From: Phytohabitans flavus
GTDB lineage: Bacteria > Actinomycetota > Actinomycetes > Mycobacteriales > Micromonosporaceae
Assembly: GCF_011764545.1 (NCBI RefSeq)
Contig: NZ_AP022870.1
Span: 9,430,001-9,494,000, forward strand
Direction of reading: 5' to 3'
Length of the DNA stretch: 64,000 nucleotides
A program made the translations under genes and the position numbers. Shown here in pieces: positions 9,674 through 17,460 of this stretch (positions within the stretch are counted from its first letter, which is position 1; every line of letters begins with the position of its first letter). The notes below the pieces were generated by a model. It worked only from the letters and a program-made list of their open reading frames with translations, did not search any database and was not told where the DNA came from.

Positions 9674-9753
9674 CGCGCGCCGCCTTCCGTCGCGGCCGAG
9701 GCGTAGACCGTCGGCTGCTGCCGGTCGTCGTCGCGGGGCCTTGGCTGGGTCAT
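9670..9753 (-). CDS. 27-codon mini-ORF made by tandem duplication of the eccE tail
   Basis: This ORF encodes MTQPRPRDDDRQQ followed by TVYASAATEGGAR. Its end copies the EccE C terminus (AVYASAPTGGGAR), and its start copies the start of the next gene (MTHPSSRDDEQQ). It overlaps both neighbours by ATGA (9750-9753 and 9670-9673). The simplest reading is a tandem duplication of about 80 bp spanning the eccE stop and the next start. Whether the peptide has a role is unknown; it may only carry ribosomes across. Confidence 0.55.
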   Translation of the reverse strand: MTQPRPRDDDRQQPTVYASAATEGGAR

Positions 9754-11024
9754 CGCGCGCCGCCTCCGGTCGGGGCCGAGGCGTAGACCGCCGGCCCCTG
9801 CTCGCCGTCGAGCGGGAAGAGGTCGGCCTTGGCCTGCTCGGCGCCGCGGCGGATGGCCTTGCTGACCTCGGCCAGCTGGTCGGCGGGCGCGGCCACGCGG
9901 ACCAGCCCGCGCAGGTCCATCATCCGCTTGTCGTCGTCCGGCACCATGATCAGGGACAGGCTCGTCATCGCCGCGGACGCGGTCGTGAGCCAGTCGAGCA
10001 TGGCGCCGGCCTGGTCGACCGGCGGCCAGCCACGGATCCAGTACGACCGGTGGGCCAGCCGCGACGAGTGCCACTCGGACCAGTCTTCGCGCGGCTGCAC
10101 CGGCTCGGCGCTCTGCGTGGTGGGCGCCAGGTCGCACGAGCGCAGCAGCACCTCGAGCAGCTCGTCGGCGTCGAGGAGGCGGTGGCTCACGCCCACCCGG
10201 CGCAGCGACTTGGCCACCCGGCGGACCAGCGCGGCCACCACCGCCGGCGCGGTGTCGAGGTCGGCCTCACCGTCCGCGATGGCCTCCGCGAGGGTACGGG
10301 CGTCGAGGCGCACCGCGATCCACGTGCTCCGGTCGGCCGGCACCGGTACGGCGCCGAAGCGGGCCAGCAGCTGCCGGTAGGACTGGCCGGCCGCCGACGA
10401 CGGGTGCATGTCGAGGCTCGGCGCCGGCACGGTCTGGGTGACCACCTGGAGTACCGCCCCCGGCTGGTCGGCCTCGGCGAGCGCGGCGGCCAGCGCCTCC
10501 AGCGGGATCGGGCCGGGCTCGTCGCGCATCGGTGCGCTGGAGGTGACGGCGGCGACCGCGTACCACCCGGCGTCGTCGCGGGCCACGCCCACGTGCGCAC
10601 CGTCGGCCACCGACACGTTTTCCACGATGAGGTCGGGGGCGAGGCGGCGGAGGGCGCCGAGGCGGGGATCGTCGCCGTACGGCGAGGCGGTGGAGCTCAG
10701 CCGGCGGCGCTTGTAGCTGCGGGTCATCATCCGCCGCTCCAGCCACCACCGGCCGTTGCGCCGGCCGAGCGTGACGAGCAGCAGTAGGAGCCCGGCGAGA
10801 GCCGCGCCTGCGATCAGCGCGACGATCTCGCTCGTGACGCTGGCCAGGATGCCGACCACCACCACCTCGGCGAGCAGCAGCTGGGTGATGTGCACCGGGC
10901 CGAGGTGGCCCGGTCGCCGGCGCGGGAGCAGGATCGCCGGGCCGGACGAGTCCAGCGAGTCGCTGGTGACCCGCGCGACGGCGCGAACCTGGTGTGGCGA
11001 CACGGTTTGCGGCGACACCGTCAT
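9750..11024 (-). CDS. eccE: Type VII secretion protein EccE
   Basis: EccE is a peripheral membrane subunit of the ESX core complex. The protein has two close hydrophobic helices (about residues 42-85: ITQLLLAEVVVVGILAS and IVALIAGAALAGLLLLL), followed by WWLERRMMTRSYKRR and a long soluble domain; this is the usual EccE arrangement and length (424 residues from the ATG at 11024). That ATG follows GGGGGTAG at a workable distance; the GTG at 11072 would add 16 residues of low-complexity sequence. The stop overlaps the mini-ORF start (ATGA). EccA-like, EccE and the Pro-rich gene run in the same direction. Confidence 0.87.
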   Translation of the reverse strand: MTVSPQTVSPHQVRAVARVTSDSLDSSGPAILLPRRRPGHLGPVHITQLLLAEVVVVGILASVTSEIVALIAGAALAGLLLLLVTLGRRNGRWWLERRMMTRSYKRRRLSSTASPYGDDPRLGALRRLAPDLIVENVSVADGAHVGVARDDAGWYAVAAVTSSAPMRDEPGPIPLEALAAALAEADQPGAVLQVVTQTVPAPSLDMHPSSAAGQSYRQLLARFGAVPVPADRSTWIAVRLDARTLAEAIADGEADLDTAPAVVAALVRRVAKSLRRVGVSHRLLDADELLEVLLRSCDLAPTTQSAEPVQPREDWSEWHSSRLAHRSYWIRGWPPVDQAGAMLDWLTTASAAMTSLSLIMVPDDDKRMMDLRGLVRVAAPADQLAEVSKAIRRGAEQAKADLFPLDGEQGPAVYASAPTGGGAR

Positions 11025-11124
11025 GCCGTCAACTACCCCCGTCCTTGCTATCCGCCCCACTCGGGGCGGCACCCGCGCCGCTCGGCGTTTCAGCCGCGCG
11101 TCTCACCATCATAGGAACCGATGT

Positions 11125-12804
11125 TCAGCGCGTCGCTCCTAGCAAGTCGTCGAGCACGAGAGTGCGCAGGTCGTCGCGGCTGGGCATGCGCCCGAGCGCG
11201 CGCAGCCGGCCGGACTGTACCTTGCGCATGCCCTCCAGCAGCTTGCGCGCCTCGCGCGCGTTGCCGAAGTTCTGGTCGCGCTCGATCTGCCCGAACCACT
11301 CCAGCAGCGCCTCGTCCAGCCCTTCGCCCAGCAGATAGTCGTCGTTGCGGGCGATCCGCCGCACGATCAGCACCAGCTCGTCGGGCGAGTAGTTCTCGAA
11401 CTCCAGCGTCTTCGCGAACCGGGAGGCCAGACCGGCGTTGGCGTCGAGGAAGTTGGCCATGTCGCCGGTGTACCCCGCGACGATGACGGCCACCTTGTCG
11501 CGGTGGTCCTCCATCAGCTTCACCAGCGTGTCGATCGCCTCCTGGCCGAAGTCGGCGCTGGTGCCGGCGGAGCGGGAGAGCGTGTACGCCTCGTCGATGA
11601 AGAGCACACCACCGAGTGCCTGCTCGAAAACCGAGGTGGTTTTTTCCGCGGTGTGACCGATGTACTGGCCGACCAGGTCGCGGCGGGACACTTCCTTGAA
11701 CTCGCCGCCCGGCAGCACGCCCAGCGCCTTGAGGAGCTGGCCGTAGACGCGCGCGACGGTGGTCTTACCGGTACCGGGCGCGCCGGTGAAGACGAGGTGG
11801 TGGCTGGCGCCACCGACCGCGAGACCGGCGCTGCGCCGCCACTCGTTCACCTGGATCTCGTCGATGAGCGCGCGGACCTCGGCCTTGACGCCGCCAAGGC
11901 CGATCATCGAGTCGAGCTCTTTGAGTAGCTTGTCGACCTTTTCGGTGTCCTGCGAGGCGAGCCCTTCAGCCGCGGTGGCGCCGACCTTGGGCGCGCCGGC
12001 GGTGTCCTCGGCCACCCGGATCGTGGGCGTCGCGCCATCCTCGACATCGATGGCGGGGGAGGCGGTGCTCTCGACCCGAGTGCCCTCGACAAGGCCGCCA
12101 CAGCCGCGCCCGAACGCGATGCCGACGCCGGACGTGTCGTGGATCCAGCTGTCCGTGATCGTGGGGGAACTCTGGTGGGCGGCGGAGATGCCCGCGTCGC
12201 CGGTACCGGAGATGTCGCACCGCTCGATCGTGGGGCGGCCCGCCTGGTACACGTAGATGCCCCGGTATCCGCAGCCGGCGATCGTCGAGTTGCGAATCGT
12301 GGGATTGGCGCCCAGCCGCACGATGATGCCGTCGTCCGAGATGCCGCGCACCTCGCACTTGTCGAGCACGCCGCCGGAGTCCTCGATCACAAAGCCGTAC
12401 TGCCCGGCGGTCACCCTGACCTCCGTGGCGGTCACCTGGCCACCGTCGGTGATGGAGACGCCCGCCGCGTACCCGGCGCTGGCCTCGCACTTGCTGATCG
12501 TCAGGCGGGTGTTGGACGCGGTAACGGCGGGGTAGTCGCCGGCCTTGAGGACCAGGCCCTCCAGCGTGATCTCGGCGCGGGCGGCGGCGACCGCCGAGCC
12601 ACCCGCCTCACTCGCGTCGATCGTTACCGATCCGGGATCCTTGGCGGCCTTGATGGTGAGGCGGCGCCCCATGACGCGGATCGCTTCGGTGTACGTGCCA
12701 GGCTCGATGGAAATGACCGCCCCATCGGCGGCGACCTCGAGCGCGTCCTGAATGGTCGGATACGCCCCCGCTCGTTGCGAGGAAACCGTCAGTATGCGCG
12801 CCAT
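11125..12804 (-). CDS. EccA-like AAA+ ATPase with N-terminal parallel beta-helix
   Basis: EccA proteins are cytosolic CbbX-type AAA+ ATPases that assist ESX substrate export. Here residues 1 to about 265 form a right-handed parallel beta-helix repeat region (TIQDALEVAADGAVISIEPG, then many turns such as NPTIRNSTIAGCGYRGIYV and RPTIERCDISGTGDAGIS). The AAA+ domain follows (about residues 300-559): LDSMIGLGGVKAEV, Walker A GAPGTGKTT (near 340), Walker B GVLFIDEAYTL, and an arginine-containing LASRF. Classical EccA has TPR repeats instead of a beta-helix at the N terminus. The ATG at 12804 is preceded by GGGGAGGA. Its place next to eccE supports an ESX role, but the function of the helix domain is unknown. 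Confidence 0.85.
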   Translation of the reverse strand: MARILTVSSQRAGAYPTIQDALEVAADGAVISIEPGTYTEAIRVMGRRLTIKAAKDPGSVTIDASEAGGSAVAAARAEITLEGLVLKAGDYPAVTASNTRLTISKCEASAGYAAGVSITDGGQVTATEVRVTAGQYGFVIEDSGGVLDKCEVRGISDDGIIVRLGANPTIRNSTIAGCGYRGIYVYQAGRPTIERCDISGTGDAGISAAHQSSPTITDSWIHDTSGVGIAFGRGCGGLVEGTRVESTASPAIDVEDGATPTIRVAEDTAGAPKVGATAAEGLASQDTEKVDKLLKELDSMIGLGGVKAEVRALIDEIQVNEWRRSAGLAVGGASHHLVFTGAPGTGKTTVARVYGQLLKALGVLPGGEFKEVSRRDLVGQYIGHTAEKTTSVFEQALGGVLFIDEAYTLSRSAGTSADFGQEAIDTLVKLMEDHRDKVAVIVAGYTGDMANFLDANAGLASRFAKTLEFENYSPDELVLIVRRIARNDDYLLGEGLDEALLEWFGQIERDQNFGNAREARKLLEGMRKVQSGRLRALGRMPSRDDLRTLVLDDLLGATR

Positions 12805-12892
12805 GCTGTCCTCCCCGTACACCTTGGTTGGGGATCGTAGCGACTGGACGCGTCCCGCTGTAGGCGAGGATCCGACCGCGCTGACGAACCGG

Positions 12893-13312
12893 CTAGCGCT
12901 CGTCGGCGGGTTCGAGGGTCAAAGAGATGCTGTTGATGCAGTACCGCTGGTCGGTCGGGGTCTGGTAGCCCTCGCCCTCGAAGACGTGACCCAGGTGGGA
13001 GTCGCAGCGAGCACACCGGACCTCGGTACGGACCATGCCGAGCGAGCTGTCCACGATGTACCGCACGCGGTCTTCGGCCAGCGGCGTGAAGAACGACGGC
13101 CACCCGCAGTGCGAGTCGAACTTGGTGTCGCTGGAGAAGAGCTCGGCCCCGCACGCGCGGCAGCGGTAGACACCCTTGGTCTTGGTGTCCACGTACTCCC
13201 CAGTCCAAGGCGCCTCGGTGCCGGCCTGGCGGAGCACGCGGTACTCCTGAGGCGACAGGCGCACGTGCCACTCTTCGTCGGTGGTGGGCACGGTCATTTC
13301 GTCAGCAGCCAT
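12893..13312 (-). CDS. msrB: Peptide-methionine (R)-S-oxide reductase MsrB
   Basis: MsrB repairs oxidised methionine by reducing the R-sulfoxide, usually with thioredoxin. The 139-residue protein has both zinc-binding CxxC pairs (CRAC and CARC), the family motifs HCGWPSFF and GHVFEGEG, and the catalytic cysteine in RYCINSISL. The start at 13312 (MAADEM) or 13297 (MTVPTTDEEWH) cannot be decided from the ribosome-binding site, since neither has a clear one; the difference is five residues. It stands alone between the EccA-like gene and a divergent membrane protein gene. Confidence 0.92.
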   Translation of the reverse strand: MAADEMTVPTTDEEWHVRLSPQEYRVLRQAGTEAPWTGEYVDTKTKGVYRCRACGAELFSSDTKFDSHCGWPSFFTPLAEDRVRYIVDSSLGMVRTEVRCARCDSHLGHVFEGEGYQTPTDQRYCINSISLTLEPADER

Positions 13313-13409
13313 ACACCAACGGTACGACCGCGTGAGGGTGAGTCGCCCCGCCCCCTGATTACCAACCGCTGACAGGTCTCGTTGACCAGGTGTGGGCGAC
13401 GGATACGCC

Positions 13410-13853
13410 ATGGTCAGCTTTCGGCCGACCTGGCGCCAGGCGATCGGGCGTGGGCTGCGTGCGAGCGTGGTCTGTGCGGTTGTCGTCCTCCTTGTCGCGT
13501 TTGTCGTGCCGGCGGCGGTCCGCACCGCGGTCCTGGTCGTGCCGCCGCTCGCGGTGGGGCTGGCCGCCGTAGTGGCCGATCGCCGCGGCGGGACCGAGAT
13601 CGACGAATACGGCATCCGCCGCACCGTGCCCGCGCTCCGCGCTGTGGCCTCCTGGCGGCAGGTGGTGGACATCCGCCCGGAGCGGCGCCGTCGCCGCACG
13701 ATCGTCGCCGTTTATCTCGACTCGGGCGAGACGCTGCGGCTGCCCGCGCCCTATGACGGGCTGTGGCTGGCCAGAGACCCATTCTTCGAGCGCCGCCTCT
13801 TCATGCTCGTGCACCTCTGGGAGACCCACCGCGACTGGAGCGTGCACAGCTGA
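13410..13853 (+). CDS. Small membrane protein with PH-like (bPH) domain
   Basis: The product is about 147 residues. Two hydrophobic helices occur near the N terminus (VVCAVVVLLVAFVVP and LVVPPLAVGLAAVVA). A bPH2-like beta-rich domain follows, with IDEYGIRRTVPALRAVASW, VVDIRPERRRRRTIVAVYLD and ETLRLPAPYDG, typical of actinobacterial PH-domain membrane proteins. The role is unknown. The GTG at 13392 is an alternative start adding six residues. It is divergent from msrB and 81 bp upstream of the polymerase gene. Confidence 0.7.
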   Translation: MVSFRPTWRQAIGRGLRASVVCAVVVLLVAFVVPAAVRTAVLVVPPLAVGLAAVVADRRGGTEIDEYGIRRTVPALRAVASWRQVVDIRPERRRRRTIVAVYLDSGETLRLPAPYDGLWLARDPFFERRLFMLVHLWETHRDWSVHS

Positions 13854-13934
13854 CCTGCTCACCAGGCCTGTCTGGTGGGTCTTGCGGGTGCGAGGCGAGG
13901 TCCGGGCGGCGGTCCAGGGCAGTATGGTCGCGGC

Positions 13935-14966
13935 ATGAGTCCGAAGGCGAGCGCCGTCGAGGTCGAGGTCGCCGGCCACACCGTGCGACTGAGCAGCCCT
14001 GACAAGGTCTACTTCCCGCAGCGCGGCTACACCAAGCACGACCTGTTCTCGTACTACCTCGCCGTGGGCGACGGCATCACGCGCGCCCTGCGCGACCGAC
14101 CCACGACCCTTCAGCGCTTTCCGGAGGGCATCGAGGGGGAGACGTTCTACCAGAAGCGGATCCCGACCCGGGGCGTGCCGCCGTGGGTGCAGACCGCACG
14201 GATCACCTTCCCGAGCGGCCGCCCGGCCGACGAGCTCTGCCCGGCCGATCTCGCGCACGTGGCGTGGGCGGCCCAGCTCGGCACCGTGGTCTTCCACCCC
14301 TGGCCGGTGCGCAAGGCCGACCCGGACCACCCCGACGAGCTGCGCGTCGACTTTGACCCATCGCCGGGCACCGACTTCGGCCACGCGGTCAAGGCCGCCG
14401 GTGTGCTGAACGAGGTGCTCCAGGAGGTGGGCATCGCCGGCTTTCCGAAGACCTCGGGCGGCAGGGGGGTGCACGTCTACGTACGCATCAGGCCGGATTG
14501 GGACTTCGTCGCCGTGCGGCGCGCTGTGATCGCGCTGGCCCGCGAGGTGGAGCGGCGCCGCCCCGACCTGGTCACCACCTCGTGGTGGAAGGAGGAGCGG
14601 GGCGAGCGCGTCTTCGTCGACTTTAACCAGATGGCCCGCGACCGCACGATCGCTTGCGCCTACTCCCCGCGCGCGAACGCCCGTGCCACCGTCTCCACCC
14701 CGGTCACCTGGGACGAGCTGCTCGAAGTCGAGCCGGACGACTTCGACATCCGGACGGTGCCGGAACGCTTCGCGAAGATCGGTGACCCGCACGCGTCGAT
14801 CGACGATGTGGCCCACGACCTCTCGCCGCTGCTGGAATGGTCGGAGCGCGACGAGCGCAACGGCCAAGGCGACATGCCCTATCCACCGGACCACCCCAAA
14901 ATGCCGGGCGAGCCGCCGCGGGTCCAACCCAGCCGCAAGAACGCCGCGAACTGGGAAACCGAATAG
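13935..14966 (+). CDS. LigD-type polymerase/primase domain protein (stand-alone)
   Basis: This belongs to the archaeo-eukaryotic-primase-like polymerase (PolDom) family found in LigD of the bacterial non-homologous end-joining pathway, where it fills gaps with NTPs. Family marks include LSSPDKVYFPQRGYTKHDL, TLQRFPEGIEGETFYQKR, the catalytic Asp pair in LRVDFDPSPGTDF, SGGRGVHVYVRI and RVFVDFNQMARDRTIA. At 343 residues it is only the polymerase domain, without ligase or phosphoesterase parts; stand-alone copies are common in actinomycetes. No Ku gene is in the window. The ATG at 13935 is chosen because upstream codons are low-complexity. Confidence 0.88.
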   Translation: MSPKASAVEVEVAGHTVRLSSPDKVYFPQRGYTKHDLFSYYLAVGDGITRALRDRPTTLQRFPEGIEGETFYQKRIPTRGVPPWVQTARITFPSGRPADELCPADLAHVAWAAQLGTVVFHPWPVRKADPDHPDELRVDFDPSPGTDFGHAVKAAGVLNEVLQEVGIAGFPKTSGGRGVHVYVRIRPDWDFVAVRRAVIALAREVERRRPDLVTTSWWKEERGERVFVDFNQMARDRTIACAYSPRANARATVSTPVTWDELLEVEPDDFDIRTVPERFAKIGDPHASIDDVAHDLSPLLEWSERDERNGQGDMPYPPDHPKMPGEPPRVQPSRKNAANWETE

Positions 14967-15002
14967 GACTTTCTTCCCGGACATAGCCCCGCTCCAGGGC
15001 GA

Positions 15003-15180
15003 GGTCCGCGTGGCCTGCGAGTCTGGCTGGCCTGCGGGTCCGCGCGGTCCGCGTGGCCTGCGGGGCCGGGTGGCCTGCGGGGCCGGGTGGGTCTGGGTGG
15101 CCCTGCGGCCGACCTTGCCTGCGGGGCCGGGTGGCCCGCGGGGCCGGATGGCCTGCGGGTCCGCGTGGCCTTGGCTTCGC
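15003..15180. repeat. GC-rich low-complexity tandem repeat
   Basis: Imperfect repeats of GTGGCCTGCGGGGCCGG-like units run through this stretch with variable spacing, just after the polymerase gene. Open frames through it read as Gly/Ala/Arg-rich low complexity and are not supported as genes. It lies between convergent genes (the polymerase gene and the small ORF at 15201-15389). Confidence 0.6.
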
Positions 15181-15200
15181 CCAGCAGGAGCGCGCCGCTG

Positions 15201-15389
15201 TCATGCCGGCCGCGGCTGGCGCATCGCCTCGCCACCCACGCGCTGGCCCAGCCGGATGAGGCCGTGGCCAGCGCGGGCGCGGAGCGAGCCGCCGCGGGCG
15301 AATGCGGCGGCTCGGCGCGCATGTCGGGCCTCGTCCCGCAGGTCCTGGTCGTATGCCTTGATCCACATCGAAGCAATCAGCGGATGCAT
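15201..15389 (-). CDS. Small basic protein, function unknown
   Basis: This is a 62-residue ORF starting MHPLIASMWIKAYDQDL, rich in Arg and Ala with a helical N-terminal half (RDEARHARRAAAFARGG). Short proteins of this style, beginning MHP and an amphipathic helix, are common in actinomycetes, but no function is assigned. The start ATG at 15389 is only 18 bp inside a longer GTG frame. The gene is divergent from the CGNR gene with 94 bp between them. Confidence 0.5.
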   Translation of the reverse strand: MHPLIASMWIKAYDQDLRDEARHARRAAAFARGGSLRARAGHGLIRLGQRVGGEAMRQPRPA

Positions 15390-15483
15390 AGGAGTGCCCC
15401 CCGACACTAGTGAAGTCCCTTTGATGGTGTCGCCTTGACGGTAGTAGGATGAGCGTTACCAGTCAAGGTGGTTTGGGGGTGTC

Positions 15484-16301
15484 GTGGTCGACGGAGTTCC
15501 GGGGCAGCTGGCGTTGGTGGAGGCGTTCGCCAACACCGTCGATGTCGAGGAGGGCACCGACGAGCTGACCTCGGTCGAGCGGTTCCGGCAGTGGTTGTCG
15601 ACGCAGGGGCGGGACGAGCTCGTGGCGCCGGCCGACCTCGACCTCGCATGGCAGCTGCGCGCGGCACTCCGCCTGGAGCTGTCCACACACGACACCGAGG
15701 CGTCCACGCGCGACTCAGGGGCGCCCGCACACGACGCCGAGGCGCGAGAGCGCAGCGCGGTGGCGCCTGGGGACGAGGGCGAGGCGCGCGGGCACGGCGC
15801 GGTGGCGCCTGCGGATGACGGGGAGGCCCACGGGCACAGCGCGGGGCGCCTGCGGACGGCGGCGAGGCGCGCGGGCACAGCGCGATGGCAGCTGCGAATG
15901 GCGGCGAGGCGCGCGGGCACAGCGCGGGGGCGCCTGCGGATGGCGGTGAGGCGTCCTCGCGCGGCGCAGGCGGGGACGACGCACGCGGCCCCCGGGCCGA
16001 GCTTGACCGGCTCGCCGCCGGACTCCCGCTGCGGGCCCGCTTCACCGAGGGCGGCATGGGGCTGGCGCCGACGGCTGGCGGGGTGCAGGGTCTGCTCGCC
16101 GAGATCGTGGCCGCGATGGTGCTCGCCGAGCGAGACGGCATCTGGTCACGCCTCAAGATCTGCCGCGAGGACAGCTGCCAGTGGACGTATTACGACCGCT
16201 CGAAAAACTCCTCGAAGTGCTGGTGCGGCGCATCCTGCGGTAACCGCAACAAGACCCGCGCCTACCGCCAGCGCCGCGTGGTCGGCAGCGCCCGCGCCTG
16301 A
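15484..16301 (+). CDS. ABATE/CGNR zinc-finger regulator with inserted repeats, frame broken near 15845
   Basis: CGNR proteins are putative stress-linked transcription regulators with an N-terminal ABATE domain and a C-terminal zinc finger. The start (GTG 15484, after GGGGGTG) gives GQLALVEAFANTVDVEEGTD, typical of ABATE. The C-terminal finger is CREDSCQWTYYDRSKNSSK, then CWCGASCGNRNKTRAYRQR, with the CGNR signature. Between them are five 14-residue repeats (ARGHSAGAPADGGE type) that the family usually lacks. The frame breaks at GGGG 15843-15846: one more G keeps the repeats in register into the 15885-16301 frame. The repeats make both real indel and sequence error plausible. Confidence 0.72.
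15742..15950 (+). repeat. Five 42-bp tandem repeats inside the CGNR gene
   Basis: Five consecutive units code for ARERSAVAPGDEGE, ARGHGAVAPADDGE, AHGHSAGAPADGGE, ARGHSAMAAANGGE and ARGHSAGAPADGGE. The third unit is one base short, which is the frameshift. The units lie between the ABATE domain and the zinc finger and probably form a flexible linker that can change in copy number. Confidence 0.8.
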
Positions 16302-16543
16302 CCCGCTTCACCATGGCCGGCAGCCCGCATTGGGCTACCGCGATGTCTGCGGTGGTCCGGACCCAATGCCACTCAGCCTAAAGTGATCAAGGCGATGACC
16401 TGGGTTTTCTCCGAGGCTGCGTGGAGCGCCGGGTTGGGTCGGGTCATTGGGGGCCGGTCGGGCTTTGGGAAATCTGTTGCGACCATAGCTTTTCCCGGAA
16501 TGGTTTTCGGCGCCGAGTCTGCGCACTCCCGACGGAAACTCTG

Positions 16544-16591
16544 GATCTAGTCGACTTTCTGCCGTCCGGACGACAGGAAGTCGACTAGATC
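16544..16591. repeat. 48-nt near-perfect palindrome A
   Basis: The left arm GATCTAGTCGACTTTCTG... and right arm ...CAGGAAGTCGACTAGATC give 21 of 23 pairs around a 2-nt centre (CCGTC CG GACGAC). The palindrome lies inside the 649-bp IS-derived insertion. No T-tract follows, so it does not look like a normal terminator. Confidence 0.75.
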
Positions 16592-16669
16592 TCGCGGGCT
16601 TGGCCACAGCGGCGCCTCGGGTGGGGTGCTTTAGCTGGTTTGTCCGTATGGCAGTCGGGGCGTGCCAGC

Positions 16670-16717
16670 GATCGTGGTATTTAACTGTTGCTGTAGCAAC
16701 AGCTAAATACCACGATC
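16670..16717. repeat. 48-nt near-perfect palindrome B
   Basis: The left arm GATCGTGGTATTTAACTG... and right arm ...CAGCTAAATACCACGATC pair at 22 of 23 positions around a 2-nt centre. It is AT-rich compared with the surroundings. Like palindrome A it is exactly 48 nt long and begins and ends with GATC. Outer bases CCAGC/GCTGG extend the pairing with one bulge. Confidence 0.78.
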
Positions 16718-17460
16718 TGCTGGATGGTGTCCGGGTGCGGCACGCGGTCGAGCGTTCACGATTCGGCCGGCTTTGATCGGTGCGCGGTGGGTGGGGGGTG
16801 GCGGCCGCAGTGCCGGCGGTGTCAACTGCGGAGGGTGAGGCTGTGGGAGTGGCGGTCTTGACCTGATACCACTCGGCCTAGAGCGGTCGAGGCGGTGGCC
16901 TGGGCATTCTCTGAGGCCGCGTGGAGTGTCAGGTACGGCCGGGTCCTTGGGTGGGTCAGGGCGGCCCAGGATGGGGCTGACTTCATGATCGACTTGGGTG
17001 AGTGGCATTGGGTCCGGACCGCTGCTCCTGCGGCCTCACCGTCCGCGGTTCGAGACAAATGCGGCGGATCGGGTACAGCCCGCAACAGCCGACCCCAGCG
17101 GACAATCAAACGCGACGAGCAGGCCATCGCCCATTGGGCGCGGGGCGAGGCCGGCCAAACTCTTCGTCCGCCAAGGCATCCACCTGGTCGCCCCATGGTC
17201 GGACCCGGTCATCCATGTCACCGCCTTGTCGAACAACCCGCGCAGCCCGGCCTCGGCGTTGGACAGCGTCGCGGCCGCCGTGCGCTGCGCAATCAGCGCG
17301 AGCGGCGACAAACGGCCGGTCGCCGCTTCCCATAGGGAAGCAGAGCGAAGGCCGCCCATGACACCAGCCGGACAGGCACCGAGACGCTAAGCCCGGGCCG
17401 CAAGGTCGGGTGGTGGGTGTGAATCGCGGAGGGTGAGGCCGCGGGAGCAGCGGTCTGGAC

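Larger units (their letters stand above)
16363..17011. mobile_element. Degenerate IS4-type derivative(s), 649 bp, non-coding
   Basis: The insertion begins CCAATGCCACTCAGCC and ends GTGAGTGGCATTGG, matching the termini of the complete element at 17461-19002, and is flanked by GTCCGGAC on both sides (16355-16362 and 17012-17019). It has no transposase gene. Its first 90 or so bases recur at 16863 onward, just after a fragment of a repeat arm (16828-16862, ending GTCTTGAC). So at least two related short elements, the second being 16863-17011 (149 bp), are nested or fused here. Confidence 0.6.

Noticed and set aside
1..12804. WXG100 (EsxA/EsxB) substrates and a MycP protease within the ESX locus
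   Set aside because: No small WxG-motif protein and no subtilisin-like gene were found here; they may lie left of the window.
17036..17359. A 107-codon minus frame and a 130-codon plus frame in the spacer of inverted-arm element II
   Set aside because: Neither shows family motifs or a good start; probably non-coding spacer or an unrecognisable remnant.
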